Source of the DNA: a virus
IMG/VR virus record: IMGVR_UViG_3300030333_000934
Span: 1 to 53,004 of that record
Strand: one strand, 5' to 3'
Length of the DNA stretch: 53,004 nt
Shown: positions 7,961-15,992 of the stretch, piece by piece
Position numbering within the stretch: position 1 is the stretch's first letter
How the letters are laid out: the number at the start of each line of letters is the position of its first letter
Program-made: the position numbers and the translations under genes
Notes under the pieces: generated by a model
Told to the model about the DNA's origin: nothing
What the model saw: only the letters and a program-made list of their open reading frames with translations
The model's database searches: none

Positions 7961-8750
7961 TGTAGTTTTTATAACAAGTTGTAGTTTATTAGACATATCA
8001 GACGATACATTTAACGCAAGATTTCCTAGTAAGGAATTAGATGGACCTCAAACTCTACCTATAAGTGATGCTATTAGGCAAGTTCCACCACCTATAATTA
8101 GGCCAGTCGTTGCTGTCTATCCTAGTGCTTTTACAGATCAGACAGGACAAAGAAAAAGTAATAGTGAATTTGCTTTATTCTCAACAGCAGTAACTCAATC
8201 GCCAGATGCATTATTAATCAGAACACTAAAAGGTGTATCAGATGGTAAATTCTTTGTTGTAGTAGAAAGAGTTGGCCTAGATAATCTAACCAAAGAACGA
8301 CAACTTATAAGATCTACAAGAGAACAATTATCTGATATAGATGGCGAAAAAGCTAAACTAATGCCCTTATTGTTTGCAGGGATCTTGATACAAGGGGCAG
8401 TTGTTTCTTACGACACAAATCTCGTTAGTGGAGGTGCAGGAGCACGATATTTAGGCATAGGATCTAGTGAACAATACCGAACTGATGTAGTTACTGTATC
8501 TTTAAGAATGATTAGCACTAATACAGGGGAAATATTAGTAGAATCAACAAAGACTAAAACAATATTTTCACATGGAAGATCTCAAGATGTTTTTAAGTTT
8601 ATAGAAGCAGGTACAGAGCTTGTTGAGATAGAAATAGGCAGAGCAGAAAATGAGTCAACTACAATCGCTTTGCAGAGAGCCATAGAAAGTGCTATCCTAG
8701 AAATTATTACTGTCGGCAATGACAGAGGATATTGGAAATATGAAGAATAA
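7911..8750 (+). CDS. csgG: CsgG-like outer-membrane curli secretion channel lipoprotein
   Basis: This 279-aa protein has a lipoprotein signal peptide ending in FITSC (Cys about residue 24), so it is predicted to be an acylated outer-membrane protein. The mature length of about 256 aa is close to cellular CsgG. Typical features are PVVAVYPSAFTDQTGQ, the LLIRTLKGVSDGKFFVVVERVGLDNLTKERQLI helix-strand block, a channel-strand region around SYDTNLVSGGAGARYLGIGSSEQYR, and VTVSLRMISTNTGEIL. CsgG nonamers form a peptide-diffusion pore. The start lies inside csgF; the first 50 bases are read in two frames. No CsgE or CsgB is seen. Confidence 0.85.
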   Translation: MEIPQRLLCRSALSLFSVVFITSCSLLDISDDTFNARFPSKELDGPQTLPISDAIRQVPPPIIRPVVAVYPSAFTDQTGQRKSNSEFALFSTAVTQSPDALLIRTLKGVSDGKFFVVVERVGLDNLTKERQLIRSTREQLSDIDGEKAKLMPLLFAGILIQGAVVSYDTNLVSGGAGARYLGIGSSEQYRTDVVTVSLRMISTNTGEILVESTKTKTIFSHGRSQDVFKFIEAGTELVEIEIGRAENESTTIALQRAIESAILEIITVGNDRGYWKYEE

Positions 8751-9453
8751 AACTTTAATTATTCCATTGTTCTTAATCAGTTTTCTAGCAGTCGCTTCGG
8801 ACAATGAAATATATGTGGACCAGTCTGGTGCTACATCTAATATAGATATAGAACAGCTTGGCTCTGGCAACTTAATTGGTGGTTTAAACTCATCTGCAGG
8901 ATCTATGACATTCTTAGATCTAGATGGTCAATCTATGACTTTAGACATTAATATGATTGGAAGCACTAACAAATTCTTAGGAGATATTTTAGGAGATAGC
9001 CTTACAGGTTTCTTTGAATTTACAGGAGATAGTAACGATTTTACAATCCAAATAGATCCTACGAATACTTATGGTGCTGATGATTCAAATCTAAATGTTC
9101 AAGTAACAGGATCTAATAATACATTTACATTAGATCAAGCAACAAGTGCTTTAGCTTCAACTTTAGATTTAGATTGGACGATTAATGGATCTGATAATAC
9201 ATTTGACTTTGACATTAACTACGACTTAGGTACAAACTTCATGGATATTGATGGAGATGATAATACAGTAGATTTTTCTGGAAGTGGCTATCAAGGTGGA
9301 TATTTTTATCTAGATCATACTGGAGGAAATAGAACATTTGATATTACACAATCAAGTACATTAGATAATGACTGGCTTAAAATCATCAGTTCTGGTAATA
9401 ATGGGACTGTCTGTGTTATTCAGAATGATGGTGGGACTTCCACTTCATGCTGA
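8740..9453 (+). CDS. Secreted curlin-like (CsgA-type) repeat protein
   Basis: The start at 8740 (MKNKTLIIPL) is chosen because it gives a clean signal peptide (about residues 1-20, ending AVAS). The 237-aa product contains degenerate curlin-like repeats built on G-S-x-N-x-F/I-x-I/L-x-Q. Examples are DIEQLGSGNLIG, GDSNDFTIQI, GSNNTFTLDQA, GSDNTFDFD, GDDNTVDF, GGNRTFDITQSS and SGNNGTVCVIQNDGG. Curlin subunits stack such repeats into amyloid, and their natural export channel is CsgG/CsgF, encoded immediately upstream. It is Asp-rich and almost free of Lys/Arg after the signal. It overlaps the csgG-like gene by 11 bases. Confidence 0.75.
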   Translation: MKNKTLIIPLFLISFLAVASDNEIYVDQSGATSNIDIEQLGSGNLIGGLNSSAGSMTFLDLDGQSMTLDINMIGSTNKFLGDILGDSLTGFFEFTGDSNDFTIQIDPTNTYGADDSNLNVQVTGSNNTFTLDQATSALASTLDLDWTINGSDNTFDFDINYDLGTNFMDIDGDDNTVDFSGSGYQGGYFYLDHTGGNRTFDITQSSTLDNDWLKIISSGNNGTVCVIQNDGGTSTSC

Positions 9454-10483
9454 TACGATAGGCAATATATCCGAGTTAAATGGCACAGCACAAGTATTAC
9501 GAGATCAGACTTATAACGCAGAATTAAGTTTTGCTATACAGCAGAACGATGTCGCTACGACACAAGAAGGTCGTATGGGACTTACTTTTCTTGATGATAG
9601 TAAAGTAAGACTTACAGAGTTTAGTCAGCTTAAAATAACCAAATACATCTTTGACCCAGATCCAAGCAAATCGGAAATGGGCATACAATTTACATTAGGC
9701 ACAGCAAGATTTGTTACAGGTAAATTTAATAAGATTGCTAAACAAAATATTGCTCTAAGCACACCGACTGCTGATATAGCAATACGAGGAACTGATTTTA
9801 CTTGTACAGTGGACGAGTTAGGGAGATCTCTCATTGTTCTGTTGCCAGGTGCAGATGGCTTATCTAGTGGAGAAATAGAAGTCATAACTGCTGCAGGTGT
9901 AGTAACTCTTAATAAACCATTTCAAGCTACGACAGTAGATGTTTTTGAATCACCCCCTACTAAACCAGTAATTTTAGATTTAACTCTAGATCTAATTGAT
10001 AATATGTTAATAGTATCTCCACCAGAAGAAGAAAAAACTACAGAAGAAACACAAAACCAAGTACAGACCTCAGATATATTAGATTTCAATGAACTTGATA
10101 TAGACTTCCTAGAATTTGATGGACTAGATACTGACGACCTCGCTTTCTCGGAACTTGATATAAATTATTTGGACGTCAACTTCTTGGAGGACTTGCTAGA
10201 TGTTATAGATGCTCTAGCAGTAGCAGAAGAAGAAGATCAGTTAGCACAAGCAACTTCTGTAAATATTACAGGCACAACAATAGGCCAAGATAGAGATACA
10301 GGCATTACTACAATTATAGATGGCGAGATTATTTCTTTAACTAGAACAGTAAGTGAAAGTGCAAATTTAAGACTTAATGTATCTGGATCTTATACAGTTA
10401 TTTTTATACAAGATGGTGTAAGTAGAACAGTTAAGATTAATGGAGGTGGAGATTCAACAATAACTATTAAACAGTCAGATTAA
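9368..10483 (+). CDS. FecR-domain periplasmic/surface protein
   Basis: This 371-aa protein starts with a hydrophobic export signal; several in-frame ATGs (9368 and near 9400-9430) are possible, and the longest overlaps the curlin gene by 86 bases. Residues about 35-195 carry a FecR domain: GNISELNGTAQVLRD, MGLTFLDDSKVRL, then TPTADIAIRGTDFTC. A long acidic low-complexity linker (about 215-285) precedes a small beta-rich C-terminus. FecR-domain proteins sense or relay signals at the envelope and in bacteria can sit beside CHASE2 cyclases, which is the arrangement here. Membership of one expression unit with the following cyclase is inferred from direction and spacing. Confidence 0.75.
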   Translation: MTGLKSSVLVIMGLSVLFRMMVGLPLHADTIGNISELNGTAQVLRDQTYNAELSFAIQQNDVATTQEGRMGLTFLDDSKVRLTEFSQLKITKYIFDPDPSKSEMGIQFTLGTARFVTGKFNKIAKQNIALSTPTADIAIRGTDFTCTVDELGRSLIVLLPGADGLSSGEIEVITAAGVVTLNKPFQATTVDVFESPPTKPVILDLTLDLIDNMLIVSPPEEEKTTEETQNQVQTSDILDFNELDIDFLEFDGLDTDDLAFSELDINYLDVNFLEDLLDVIDALAVAEEEDQLAQATSVNITGTTIGQDRDTGITTIIDGEIISLTRTVSESANLRLNVSGSYTVIFIQDGVSRTVKINGGGDSTITIKQSD

Positions 10484-10636
10484 TTATTGCTCTATCAACT
10501 GCCATATAACAGGCGACTACTAGAGCAAATAATGCCCCAACAACATATAATGGGAGAAGCATAATGAGTTTAATTAATAATAAAAAATCTCTTAAAAGAA
10601 TTGTCAATATACGCATAGATCAATTTTATAGATAAT

Positions 10637-12472
10637 ATGAAAAAACTACAAACCTTATTTGGAATATTAGCTTTATCTACAGCAATGATATTGCCTTTAA
10701 TTTATCAATCTGGACCAAGTGAGATCCTTAAACTTAGAACATTTGACTACTTTGCACCAAAGTTTGAGCCTTCTGGCTATTTTACAATTTTAAATATTAC
10801 AGAAGAAGATCTAGAAATAGAGGGTGGTTGGCCTTTACCTAGACAAAGATTAGCTGAGATACATATTGATTTACTTAACGCAGGAGCAAGTGGAGTAGGC
10901 TATGTAATATCTTTTCCCCAACCAGATAGAATGGGTGGCGACAACGACTTTGCAACAGCTTTAGGCTATGTTCCAACAGTTATAGCTATGTTTGAAAATG
11001 ACAATGGGATCTATCCAAAAACATCTGGAACAGTAATTATGGGAGAAGATACTGGTGGGATTATGACTAAAGGTATCGTGCAAAATACAAAGGTATTACG
11101 AGATGCTTCAGTTCAAGCAATAGCTACTGCTCCTACAGAAATAGATCAAATAGTTAGAAGAATACCCCTATTACTAAGAACACCAGATGGCTATGTATCA
11201 GCTTTTGGTACAGAAGTGCTAAAGATCTTAGCTAATACAGATACATATATTATTAAAACTAATGAATTAGGCATACAAGAAATAACAGTACAAGGTTTAC
11301 CCCCTATTCCAACAGATAGCTTTGGTCGTAAGTGGATAAGTTGGGTAGATACACCAGAAATAACACTAGCAGAAATGGAAAATGGGGTTGGGGATATTAA
11401 TGGTAAATATGTTTTTGTAGGAGTTACAGCAGGGGGCATAATGCCACAAATAGCTACTCCGATTGGTTTAGAATATCCTCATAAAATACAAGCATCTTTA
11501 GCAGAATCAATACTTATACAAGATAGTCCATATATCCCAGACTATTCATTAACAGTTGAGATCTTAACAGTATTAATATCAGTTATATTAGTTTGGTTAA
11601 TTATAGGTAATATGAATGTTACTGTAGGGGTATTATTAGTATCGCTTATAATGATCGGAACTGGTGTCTATGGAGTTAATACTATTAAAGGTGGGGTATT
11701 AATAGACTTTACTTGGACAGTCCTTACACAGTTCTTAACAGCTTCTATATCTTTCTATTTAAGATTTAGAGAACAATGGAAACTAAGGAAACAAATTAAA
11801 GGACAATTTGGAACATACCTATCGCCAGATATGGTAGATATGCTAGTTAAGGATCCGACACTTATGAAATTAGGTGGAGAAAGAAAAGAAATGACATTTT
11901 TATTTGCAGATATAGTCGGTTTTACTCCTATTTCGGAAAAATATATGAAAAATGATGACCCAGAAGGTTTAGTAGATCTGATAAATCACTTCTTGAATGA
12001 AATAACAAAGGTCATATTAAAGAATGGTGGAACTGTTGATAAATATATGGGCGATTGTGTCATGGCTTTTTGGGGAGCACCTTTACCCTGTGATAATCAT
12101 CAAGAAATGGCGATTAAAACTGCGATGGAAATTGAGATCCTTACCGAAAAGATGAACGCAGAATTAGAAGATTTGCCCCCAGTAGTCATTGGAACTGGAA
12201 TTAATACTGGCCCTTGTATTGTAGGAAATATGGGAAGTGAAACTCGGTTTGATTATTCTGTAGTTGGAGATGCTGTTAATCTAGCTGCAAGATTAGAAGT
12301 CCAAACTAGAACTTACGATACTCCAATATTAATATCCGAATATACATTTGCTAAAGGTAATACATTTTGCGAGAAAATAGATGAAATAAAAGTTAAAGGC
12401 AAAGAAATACCAGTAACAATTTACGCACCTATTTTTGAAGATGGTATAAGAAAGTTGCAAAAAATTCCTTAA
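10637..12472 (+). CDS. CHASE2-domain membrane adenylate cyclase (class III)
   Basis: This 611-aa protein begins with an N-terminal TM (residues 3-23) and a periplasmic CHASE2 sensor domain (about 25-290, with LRTFDYFAP, GGWPLPRQRLAEIH and FPQPDRMGGDNDFA). Three TMs follow (about 303-375) and then a class III cyclase domain (about 415-605). Metal-binding Asp residues appear in FADIVGFT and MGDCVMAFWG. Lys469 in VDKYMGD is the purine-selecting residue of adenylate cyclases, with Ser at the second selector position (YSVVGDAVNLAARLE), as Thr in CyaC-type enzymes. N and R of VNLAAR are the transition-state residues. The domain looks intact, so active cAMP production is predicted. Confidence 0.9.
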   Translation: MKKLQTLFGILALSTAMILPLIYQSGPSEILKLRTFDYFAPKFEPSGYFTILNITEEDLEIEGGWPLPRQRLAEIHIDLLNAGASGVGYVISFPQPDRMGGDNDFATALGYVPTVIAMFENDNGIYPKTSGTVIMGEDTGGIMTKGIVQNTKVLRDASVQAIATAPTEIDQIVRRIPLLLRTPDGYVSAFGTEVLKILANTDTYIIKTNELGIQEITVQGLPPIPTDSFGRKWISWVDTPEITLAEMENGVGDINGKYVFVGVTAGGIMPQIATPIGLEYPHKIQASLAESILIQDSPYIPDYSLTVEILTVLISVILVWLIIGNMNVTVGVLLVSLIMIGTGVYGVNTIKGGVLIDFTWTVLTQFLTASISFYLRFREQWKLRKQIKGQFGTYLSPDMVDMLVKDPTLMKLGGERKEMTFLFADIVGFTPISEKYMKNDDPEGLVDLINHFLNEITKVILKNGGTVDKYMGDCVMAFWGAPLPCDNHQEMAIKTAMEIEILTEKMNAELEDLPPVVIGTGINTGPCIVGNMGSETRFDYSVVGDAVNLAARLEVQTRTYDTPILISEYTFAKGNTFCEKIDEIKVKGKEIPVTIYAPIFEDGIRKLQKIP

Positions 12473-12490
12473 TGGGTCAAAATCTTTTTT

Positions 12491-12895
12491 ATGGGATATA
12501 AAATATCAGCAATTCTAGGTGGCCTACTCATAATTTCAGTTGCAGGATCAGCTTGGTACATAGATAGACTTCTAGATGAGATCTCAACCCTTAAAGGCAA
12601 TCAAGTAATTCTAGAAACAGAGATACAGAAACAAAATGATGCTATAGATAATTTTCTAGAAAATGAAAAGAAACAACAACAAGAGATCTCAAAACTAACT
12701 ATATCAAATCAAGAAAATCTAAAAGAAGTAAATAAGCTAAGAGCAACATTTGCAAGACATGATCTTGACGAACTAGCATTAGCTAAACCAGGATTAATAG
12801 AAAATAAAGTCAATAAAGCTGTATTAAGACTTAAAAACGAATTAGTAGAAATAACAAATCCAGAACAATTTGATGAAGATGAAACTAAAGAATAG
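12491..12895 (+). CDS. Rz-like inner-membrane spanin (i-spanin)
   Basis: This 134-aa protein has an N-terminal signal-anchor (about residues 4-24, ISAILGGLLIISVAGSAWYI) followed by a long periplasmic coiled coil rich in Gln, Glu and Lys. That is the standard i-spanin layout. The end of the gene overlaps the start of a lipoprotein gene in another frame, as in Rz/Rz1 pairs. It would link to the outer-membrane partner and fuse membranes at the last step of lysis. Confidence 0.7.
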   Translation: MGYKISAILGGLLIISVAGSAWYIDRLLDEISTLKGNQVILETEIQKQNDAIDNFLENEKKQQQEISKLTISNQENLKEVNKLRATFARHDLDELALAKPGLIENKVNKAVLRLKNELVEITNPEQFDEDETKE

Positions 12896-13283
12896 ATCTT
12901 TAATATTAATAATTCTTTGTGTAGCTATTTTTAGTAGTGGGTGTTCTATGATACCTATGCAAACTAAACCAGTACAAGTTAAAACAATTGCAGAGCCACT
13001 GCCAATCTATCACCCCCCTCTCCCAATGGAACTTCAACTGGTAGATGTAGATTGGGTAGTATTAAATCCAGAATTAATGCAGGAATATCTAAATGATCTG
13101 GAAACTGGCTCTGCACCCAGAAAAGCATATTATTCATTAACCTCTAAAGAATACGAAAACTTGTCTATGAATATGGCAGACATTAAAAGATATTTAAGAG
13201 ATATATTGGCAATTAACGAATACTACAGACAATATGGCAGGCCAGAAGAAGAAGATGAAGAATTGCCAAAAAAGCAGAAATAA
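12873..13283 (+). CDS. Rz1-like outer-membrane spanin lipoprotein (o-spanin)
   Basis: An N-terminal basic stretch and hydrophobic core lead into a lipobox FSSGC (Cys about residue 24), so it is a predicted lipoprotein. The mature part is Pro-rich at first (PLPIYHPPLPMELQ) and ends with a helical, charged region. Possible starts are TTG 12870, ATG 12873 and ATG 12879; 12873 is a compromise. It overlaps the i-spanin gene by about 23 bases. At 136 aa it is larger than classical Rz1, so the spanin role is probable rather than certain. Confidence 0.65.
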   Translation: MKMKLKNRSLILIILCVAIFSSGCSMIPMQTKPVQVKTIAEPLPIYHPPLPMELQLVDVDWVVLNPELMQEYLNDLETGSAPRKAYYSLTSKEYENLSMNMADIKRYLRDILAINEYYRQYGRPEEEDEELPKKQK

Positions 13284-13321
13284 ATTAACATTATGACTAC
13301 TATATTTATGGGAGTATATAT

Positions 13322-13486
13322 ATGGGAATGATTGGAGAAATAGTTGGGATCGTAACAATGGTAGTTTGTATAGCATCTATCATAGCTGCGGTTACACCAA
13401 CTCCGAAAGACGATGTATGGATCGGCAAGCTGTATAAGCTGATTGATCTGTGCGCTTTGAATATCGGCAAGGCGAAAGATAAATAA
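13322..13486 (+). CDS. Small single-TM protein, 54 aa
   Basis: It starts MGMIGEIVGIVTMVVC and has one hydrophobic segment (about residues 4-24), then TPTPKDD and a helical LYKLIDLCALNIGKAK tail. Upstream GGGAG, about eight bases from the ATG, serves as ribosome binding site. I recall small proteins with this PTPKDD...ALNIGKAK pattern in the lysis regions of many phages, with unknown function. It ends nine bases before a terminator hairpin. Confidence 0.7.
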   Translation: MGMIGEIVGIVTMVVCIASIIAAVTPTPKDDVWIGKLYKLIDLCALNIGKAKDK

Positions 13487-13494
13487 ATATTTGT

Positions 13495-13517
13495 AAGGTC
13501 CAGATGGACCTTCTTTT
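13495..13517 (+). terminator. Rho-independent terminator
   Basis: An 8-base perfect inverted repeat (AAGGTCCA / TGGACCTT) with a minimal loop is followed by CTTTT. It lies between the small TM gene and the nuclease gene and would end or attenuate transcription coming from the tail/lysis operon. Confidence 0.7.
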
Positions 13518-13534
13518 ATATGAGTTAAATAGAG

Positions 13535-13921
13535 ATGTCTAAAAGTAAATCCCCAGAGCCTTTTGTTTACAACGCAATACTTGAGAGAGTGGTTGATGGA
13601 GATACAATAGATGTCACTCTAGATCTTGGCTTTAGTGTAAAACTGCATAAACAACGCTGCAGGTTGGCAGGAATAGATACACCAGAGTCAAGAACTAGGG
13701 ATCTTGCCGAAAAAGCATTAGGATTAAAAGCAAAAGACAGACTTATTGAATTATGCTCTGGAAAAATCAAGATTAAATCATTAGGCAAAGGAAAATATGG
13801 CCGAATACTTGCTATCCCTTATACAGAAGATGGGAAGGATATGTGCGCTACGCTTATCAAAGAAGGACACGCAGTTGAGTATTGGGGTGGTAAAAAAACA
13901 AAAGTATGGGGAGATTACTAA
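13535..13921 (+). CDS. Staphylococcal nuclease-like (thermonuclease) protein
   Basis: This 128-aa protein has an SNase fold signature: VVDGDTIDVTLDLGF near residues 18-32, then CRLAGIDTPESR near 42-53 with the conserved Arg and Asp, and GKYGRILAIPY near 95. The full length is close to a minimal SNase domain. No signal peptide is seen, so it would act in the cytoplasm, perhaps degrading host nucleic acid. It lies one base upstream of the lysozyme gene. Confidence 0.85.
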   Translation: MSKSKSPEPFVYNAILERVVDGDTIDVTLDLGFSVKLHKQRCRLAGIDTPESRTRDLAEKALGLKAKDRLIELCSGKIKIKSLGKGKYGRILAIPYTEDGKDMCATLIKEGHAVEYWGGKKTKVWGDY

Positions 13922-13922
13922 A

Positions 13923-14366
13923 ATGAAGATCAGTGGAGAAGGTTTAGCACTTATAAAGAAATTTGAGGGTTGTGAATTAGAAAGTTATAGATGTTCAGCT
14001 AATGTTGTTACGATAGGATATGGCCATACGAGAACTGCAAAAGAAGGTATGACTATAACTAGGGAAGAAGCTGATATGCTTTTAGAAGAAGATATAAGAT
14101 CTTTTGAAACATCTGTTCTATCTCTAGTTGAAGTAGATCTAAAACAATGCGAATTTGACGCACTTATCGCTTGGACATTTAATTTAGGTGCAGGCAATCT
14201 AAAATCTAGTACATTATTAAAAAGAATAAATGCAAAAGATTGGAATGATGTACCTCATCAAATAAAAAGATGGAATAAAGCTAATGGAACTGTCCTACAA
14301 GGACTTATAAGGCGCAGAGAAGCAGAAGCATTACTCTTTCAAGGTAAAGACTGGACTGAGGTTTAA
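13923..14366 (+). CDS. GH24 phage lysozyme (endolysin)
   Basis: The start at 13923 has a GGGGAG site upstream and removes a spurious extension into the nuclease gene. The 147-aa protein is a complete T4/P21-type lysozyme: KKFEGCELESYRC, then VVTIGYGHT and later ALIAWTFNLGAGNLKSSTLL. The catalytic triad reads Glu-Cys-Thr, a known GH24 variant of Glu-Asp-Thr. No signal peptide or SAR segment is obvious, so release to the periplasm would need a holin, such as the candidate at 6552-6941. Confidence 0.92.
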   Translation: MKISGEGLALIKKFEGCELESYRCSANVVTIGYGHTRTAKEGMTITREEADMLLEEDIRSFETSVLSLVEVDLKQCEFDALIAWTFNLGAGNLKSSTLLKRINAKDWNDVPHQIKRWNKANGTVLQGLIRRREAEALLFQGKDWTEV

Positions 14367-14602
14367 TGGCTCTAAGCAAGACACAAAATAAAAGACTGGG
14401 ATCTATTCTGTCTGTTATGTTTAAAGAAGATGTGCCTAACAATATTCTTACTGATTTAATACAAGGTGGCTATGTTAAGTTAGTAGAAAAAGATTATGTG
14501 CTTACAGATAAGGGTAAAGATGAAAAAAATCGTCTGTGCACACTTGCAGGACTGAACATTCTTTATGAATCAGAAAAAAAAGACATACATAAAGCAAACT
14601 AA
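14366..14602 (+). CDS. Hypothetical protein, 78 aa
   Basis: It overlaps the lysozyme stop by one base (TAATG). It reads like a small winged-helix-type domain (LTDLIQGGYVKLVEKDYVLTDKGKDEK), as in small DNA-binding proteins. It is the last rightward gene before the convergent leftward operon; only seven bases separate the two stops. Confidence 0.55.
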   Translation: MALSKTQNKRLGSILSVMFKEDVPNNILTDLIQGGYVKLVEKDYVLTDKGKDEKNRLCTLAGLNILYESEKKDIHKAN

Positions 14603-14609
14603 ATAGCGA

Positions 14610-15167
14610 TCACTTCCACTTTGCACCTTCATACCAACCGACTAAAGAATATCTAGTGCCTTTTGTAATAGGTGTTATTTCGTGATAAACAAACGATGGA
14701 AATACAACTATAGATCCCCTTCTCCTAATAATAGGATCTATATGTGGCAAATCTTTGCCGAATATAAAATCTCCACCTTCATAATCATCTGGATCCGAAA
14801 GCTGTACTGTTATTGAGATCTTACGACTACTTGCGTTATCGGATAAATACATATCCATGTGTTCTGTAAAAAAATCTCCCTCTGAATATTTAGCTATTTG
14901 AAATTCGCTTACTCCATTCAGGTCAAAACCAAATACCTCTCTGTTCGCCATTACGATATAGGGATCTATAATTCTTGCTATTTCTTTGTGTAAGTCATTG
15001 AATAGGTTGATACCTACGACTTTGCTTTTTCTTAATTCTGTATTTTGTCTGAAATTGGTATGGCCGACCTCTGCAACTTTAGATAACTTTGGATCATACA
15101 TTGATAGGAGATTATCGCAATCGCTATCAGACAGTTCCGAAGGCCAACCAAAAAACCAACTATTCAA
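14610..15167 (-). CDS. 2-oxoglutarate/Fe(II) oxygenase, P4H-like (copy 1)
   Basis: This 185-aa protein has a double-stranded beta-helix dioxygenase signature: H103-x-D105 (TEHMD), H162 (VYHEITP) and 2-oxoglutarate-binding R172 (KGTRYSLVGW). It is a clear paralog of the protein at 40550-41125, sharing SVTIQLSD/SITVQLSD, DYEGG, VFPS and the C-terminal EG-x-KWK. Related prolyl-4-hydroxylase-like proteins are frequent in marine phages with unknown substrates. The start is TTG, four-base overlapped with the stop of a possible small upstream gene. It is the last gene of the leftward operon. Confidence 0.85.
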   Translation of the reverse strand: MNSWFFGWPSELSDSDCDNLLSMYDPKLSKVAEVGHTNFRQNTELRKSKVVGINLFNDLHKEIARIIDPYIVMANREVFGFDLNGVSEFQIAKYSEGDFFTEHMDMYLSDNASSRKISITVQLSDPDDYEGGDFIFGKDLPHIDPIIRRRGSIVVFPSFVYHEITPITKGTRYSLVGWYEGAKWK

Positions 15168-15298
15168 GATTTTTTCTTCTTTTTCTTCTTATCATCTTCG
15201 GTTAAATCCATAACTTCTAGATGATCGTCAAGCCAATCTTTTTTTACACCTTTTTTTAAAAGATGTTCTCTAAGTTTTTTTTCTAATTCTTTGATAAT
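15164..15298 (-). CDS. Possible small Lys-rich protein with ATT start, 44 aa
   Basis: The frame opens directly after an in-frame TAG and no ATG, GTG or TTG is near its beginning, so it would need ATT. The translation is a charged helix (KELEKKLREHLLKKG) ending in a run of lysines. Its TGA overlaps the TTG start of the oxygenase (TTGA), consistent with coupling. Weak evidence. Confidence 0.3.
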   Translation of the reverse strand: MIKELEKKLREHLLKKGVKKDWLDDHLEVMDLTEDDKKKKKKKS

Positions 15299-15501
15299 CT
15301 ATTACCCCCTTTTTTCCACCCCCACAGCTTCCTAAAAACAATCCATGCTTCTTCCTCTGTGTAAGGTTTCTCATTATGTATTTCTTTCTCTAGTGTATTT
15401 GCTAAATGCCACCTAAAGAAATTATTTTCAAAACTATCACTATCGTGATATTTATATTCATCACTCATATCTACGAATTTATTATCGCTAATTATTCTCA
15501 T
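15283..15501 (-). CDS. Hypothetical protein, 72 aa
   Basis: Unrecognised acidic protein with FFRWHLANTLEKEI and EEAWIVFRKLWGWKKGG segments. It lies in a tight leftward operon. Upstream is GGGGGT rather than the usual GGAGG, a feature shared by several genes here. Intervals to its neighbours are only a few bases. Confidence 0.55.
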   Translation of the reverse strand: MRIISDNKFVDMSDEYKYHDSDSFENNFFRWHLANTLEKEIHNEKPYTEEEAWIVFRKLWGWKKGGNRLSKN

Positions 15502-15504
15502 TTT

Positions 15505-15750
15505 TTATACCCCCAATCTATTTTGTGCTTCTTCATTCCATATCTCTTGTTCTTTAAACTCTAGATAGTCCTTCAGAAGTGATTTAAGCGACTGTAGAGA
15601 TTGTTTCGGATATAACTTATCCCTTATATCCAAAGCTAGATCTACGATTAAACAACGACGACATACTCTTTTGTAAGTAAAGTCATCTATTAAGAATGGA
15701 TCTACAAACATATCTAAATCCATTATTAAATCTTTAGTTAAAGAAATCAT
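15505..15750 (-). CDS. Hypothetical protein, 81 aa
   Basis: Unrecognised. It has a CRRC pair (about residues 30-33) and predicted helices (LQSLKSLLKDYLEFKEQEIW). The start overlaps the preceding gene's stop by four bases, so translation is probably coupled. Confidence 0.5.
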   Translation of the reverse strand: MISLTKDLIMDLDMFVDPFLIDDFTYKRVCRRCLIVDLALDIRDKLYPKQSLQSLKSLLKDYLEFKEQEIWNEEAQNRLGV

Positions 15751-15992
15751 ATTGTCCTCTCATTATCAAGTAACTCTCTGATTCTTCTAACAGTTTCATT
15801 TTCTTCCTTGTGATCTATACAAGAGTGCTTATAGATCCTAAGAAGATGTGTTAATTCAAGATCTCCTACTTTAACAAGTTCTCCCCTACTCTCGCTGTAG
15901 TATTCTGTATCTAATATTACATCTATATCGTAGGGCAATTTTCTGTTTGAGATCTTATGTTCTATTTCAAGGATTTCTCTAATTTTCATCAT
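15747..15992 (-). CDS. Hypothetical protein, 81 aa
   Basis: Unrecognised mixed alpha/beta protein. An AGGAG site lies five bases upstream of the first of two adjacent ATGs (15992 and 15989). It overlaps both neighbours by a few bases within the operon. Confidence 0.5.
   Translation of the reverse strand: MMKIREILEIEHKISNRKLPYDIDVILDTEYYSESRGELVKVGDLELTHLLRIYKHSCIDHKEENETVRRIRELLDNERTI

Noticed and set aside
10469-10564. Possible 31-aa hydrophobic peptide on the minus strand in the gap between the FecR and cyclase genes
   Set aside because: It has a plausible membrane segment but no ribosome binding site, opposes its neighbours and is too short to support without conservation data. The rest of the gap (10484-10636) holds only a possible 23-codon frame at 10564-10635.
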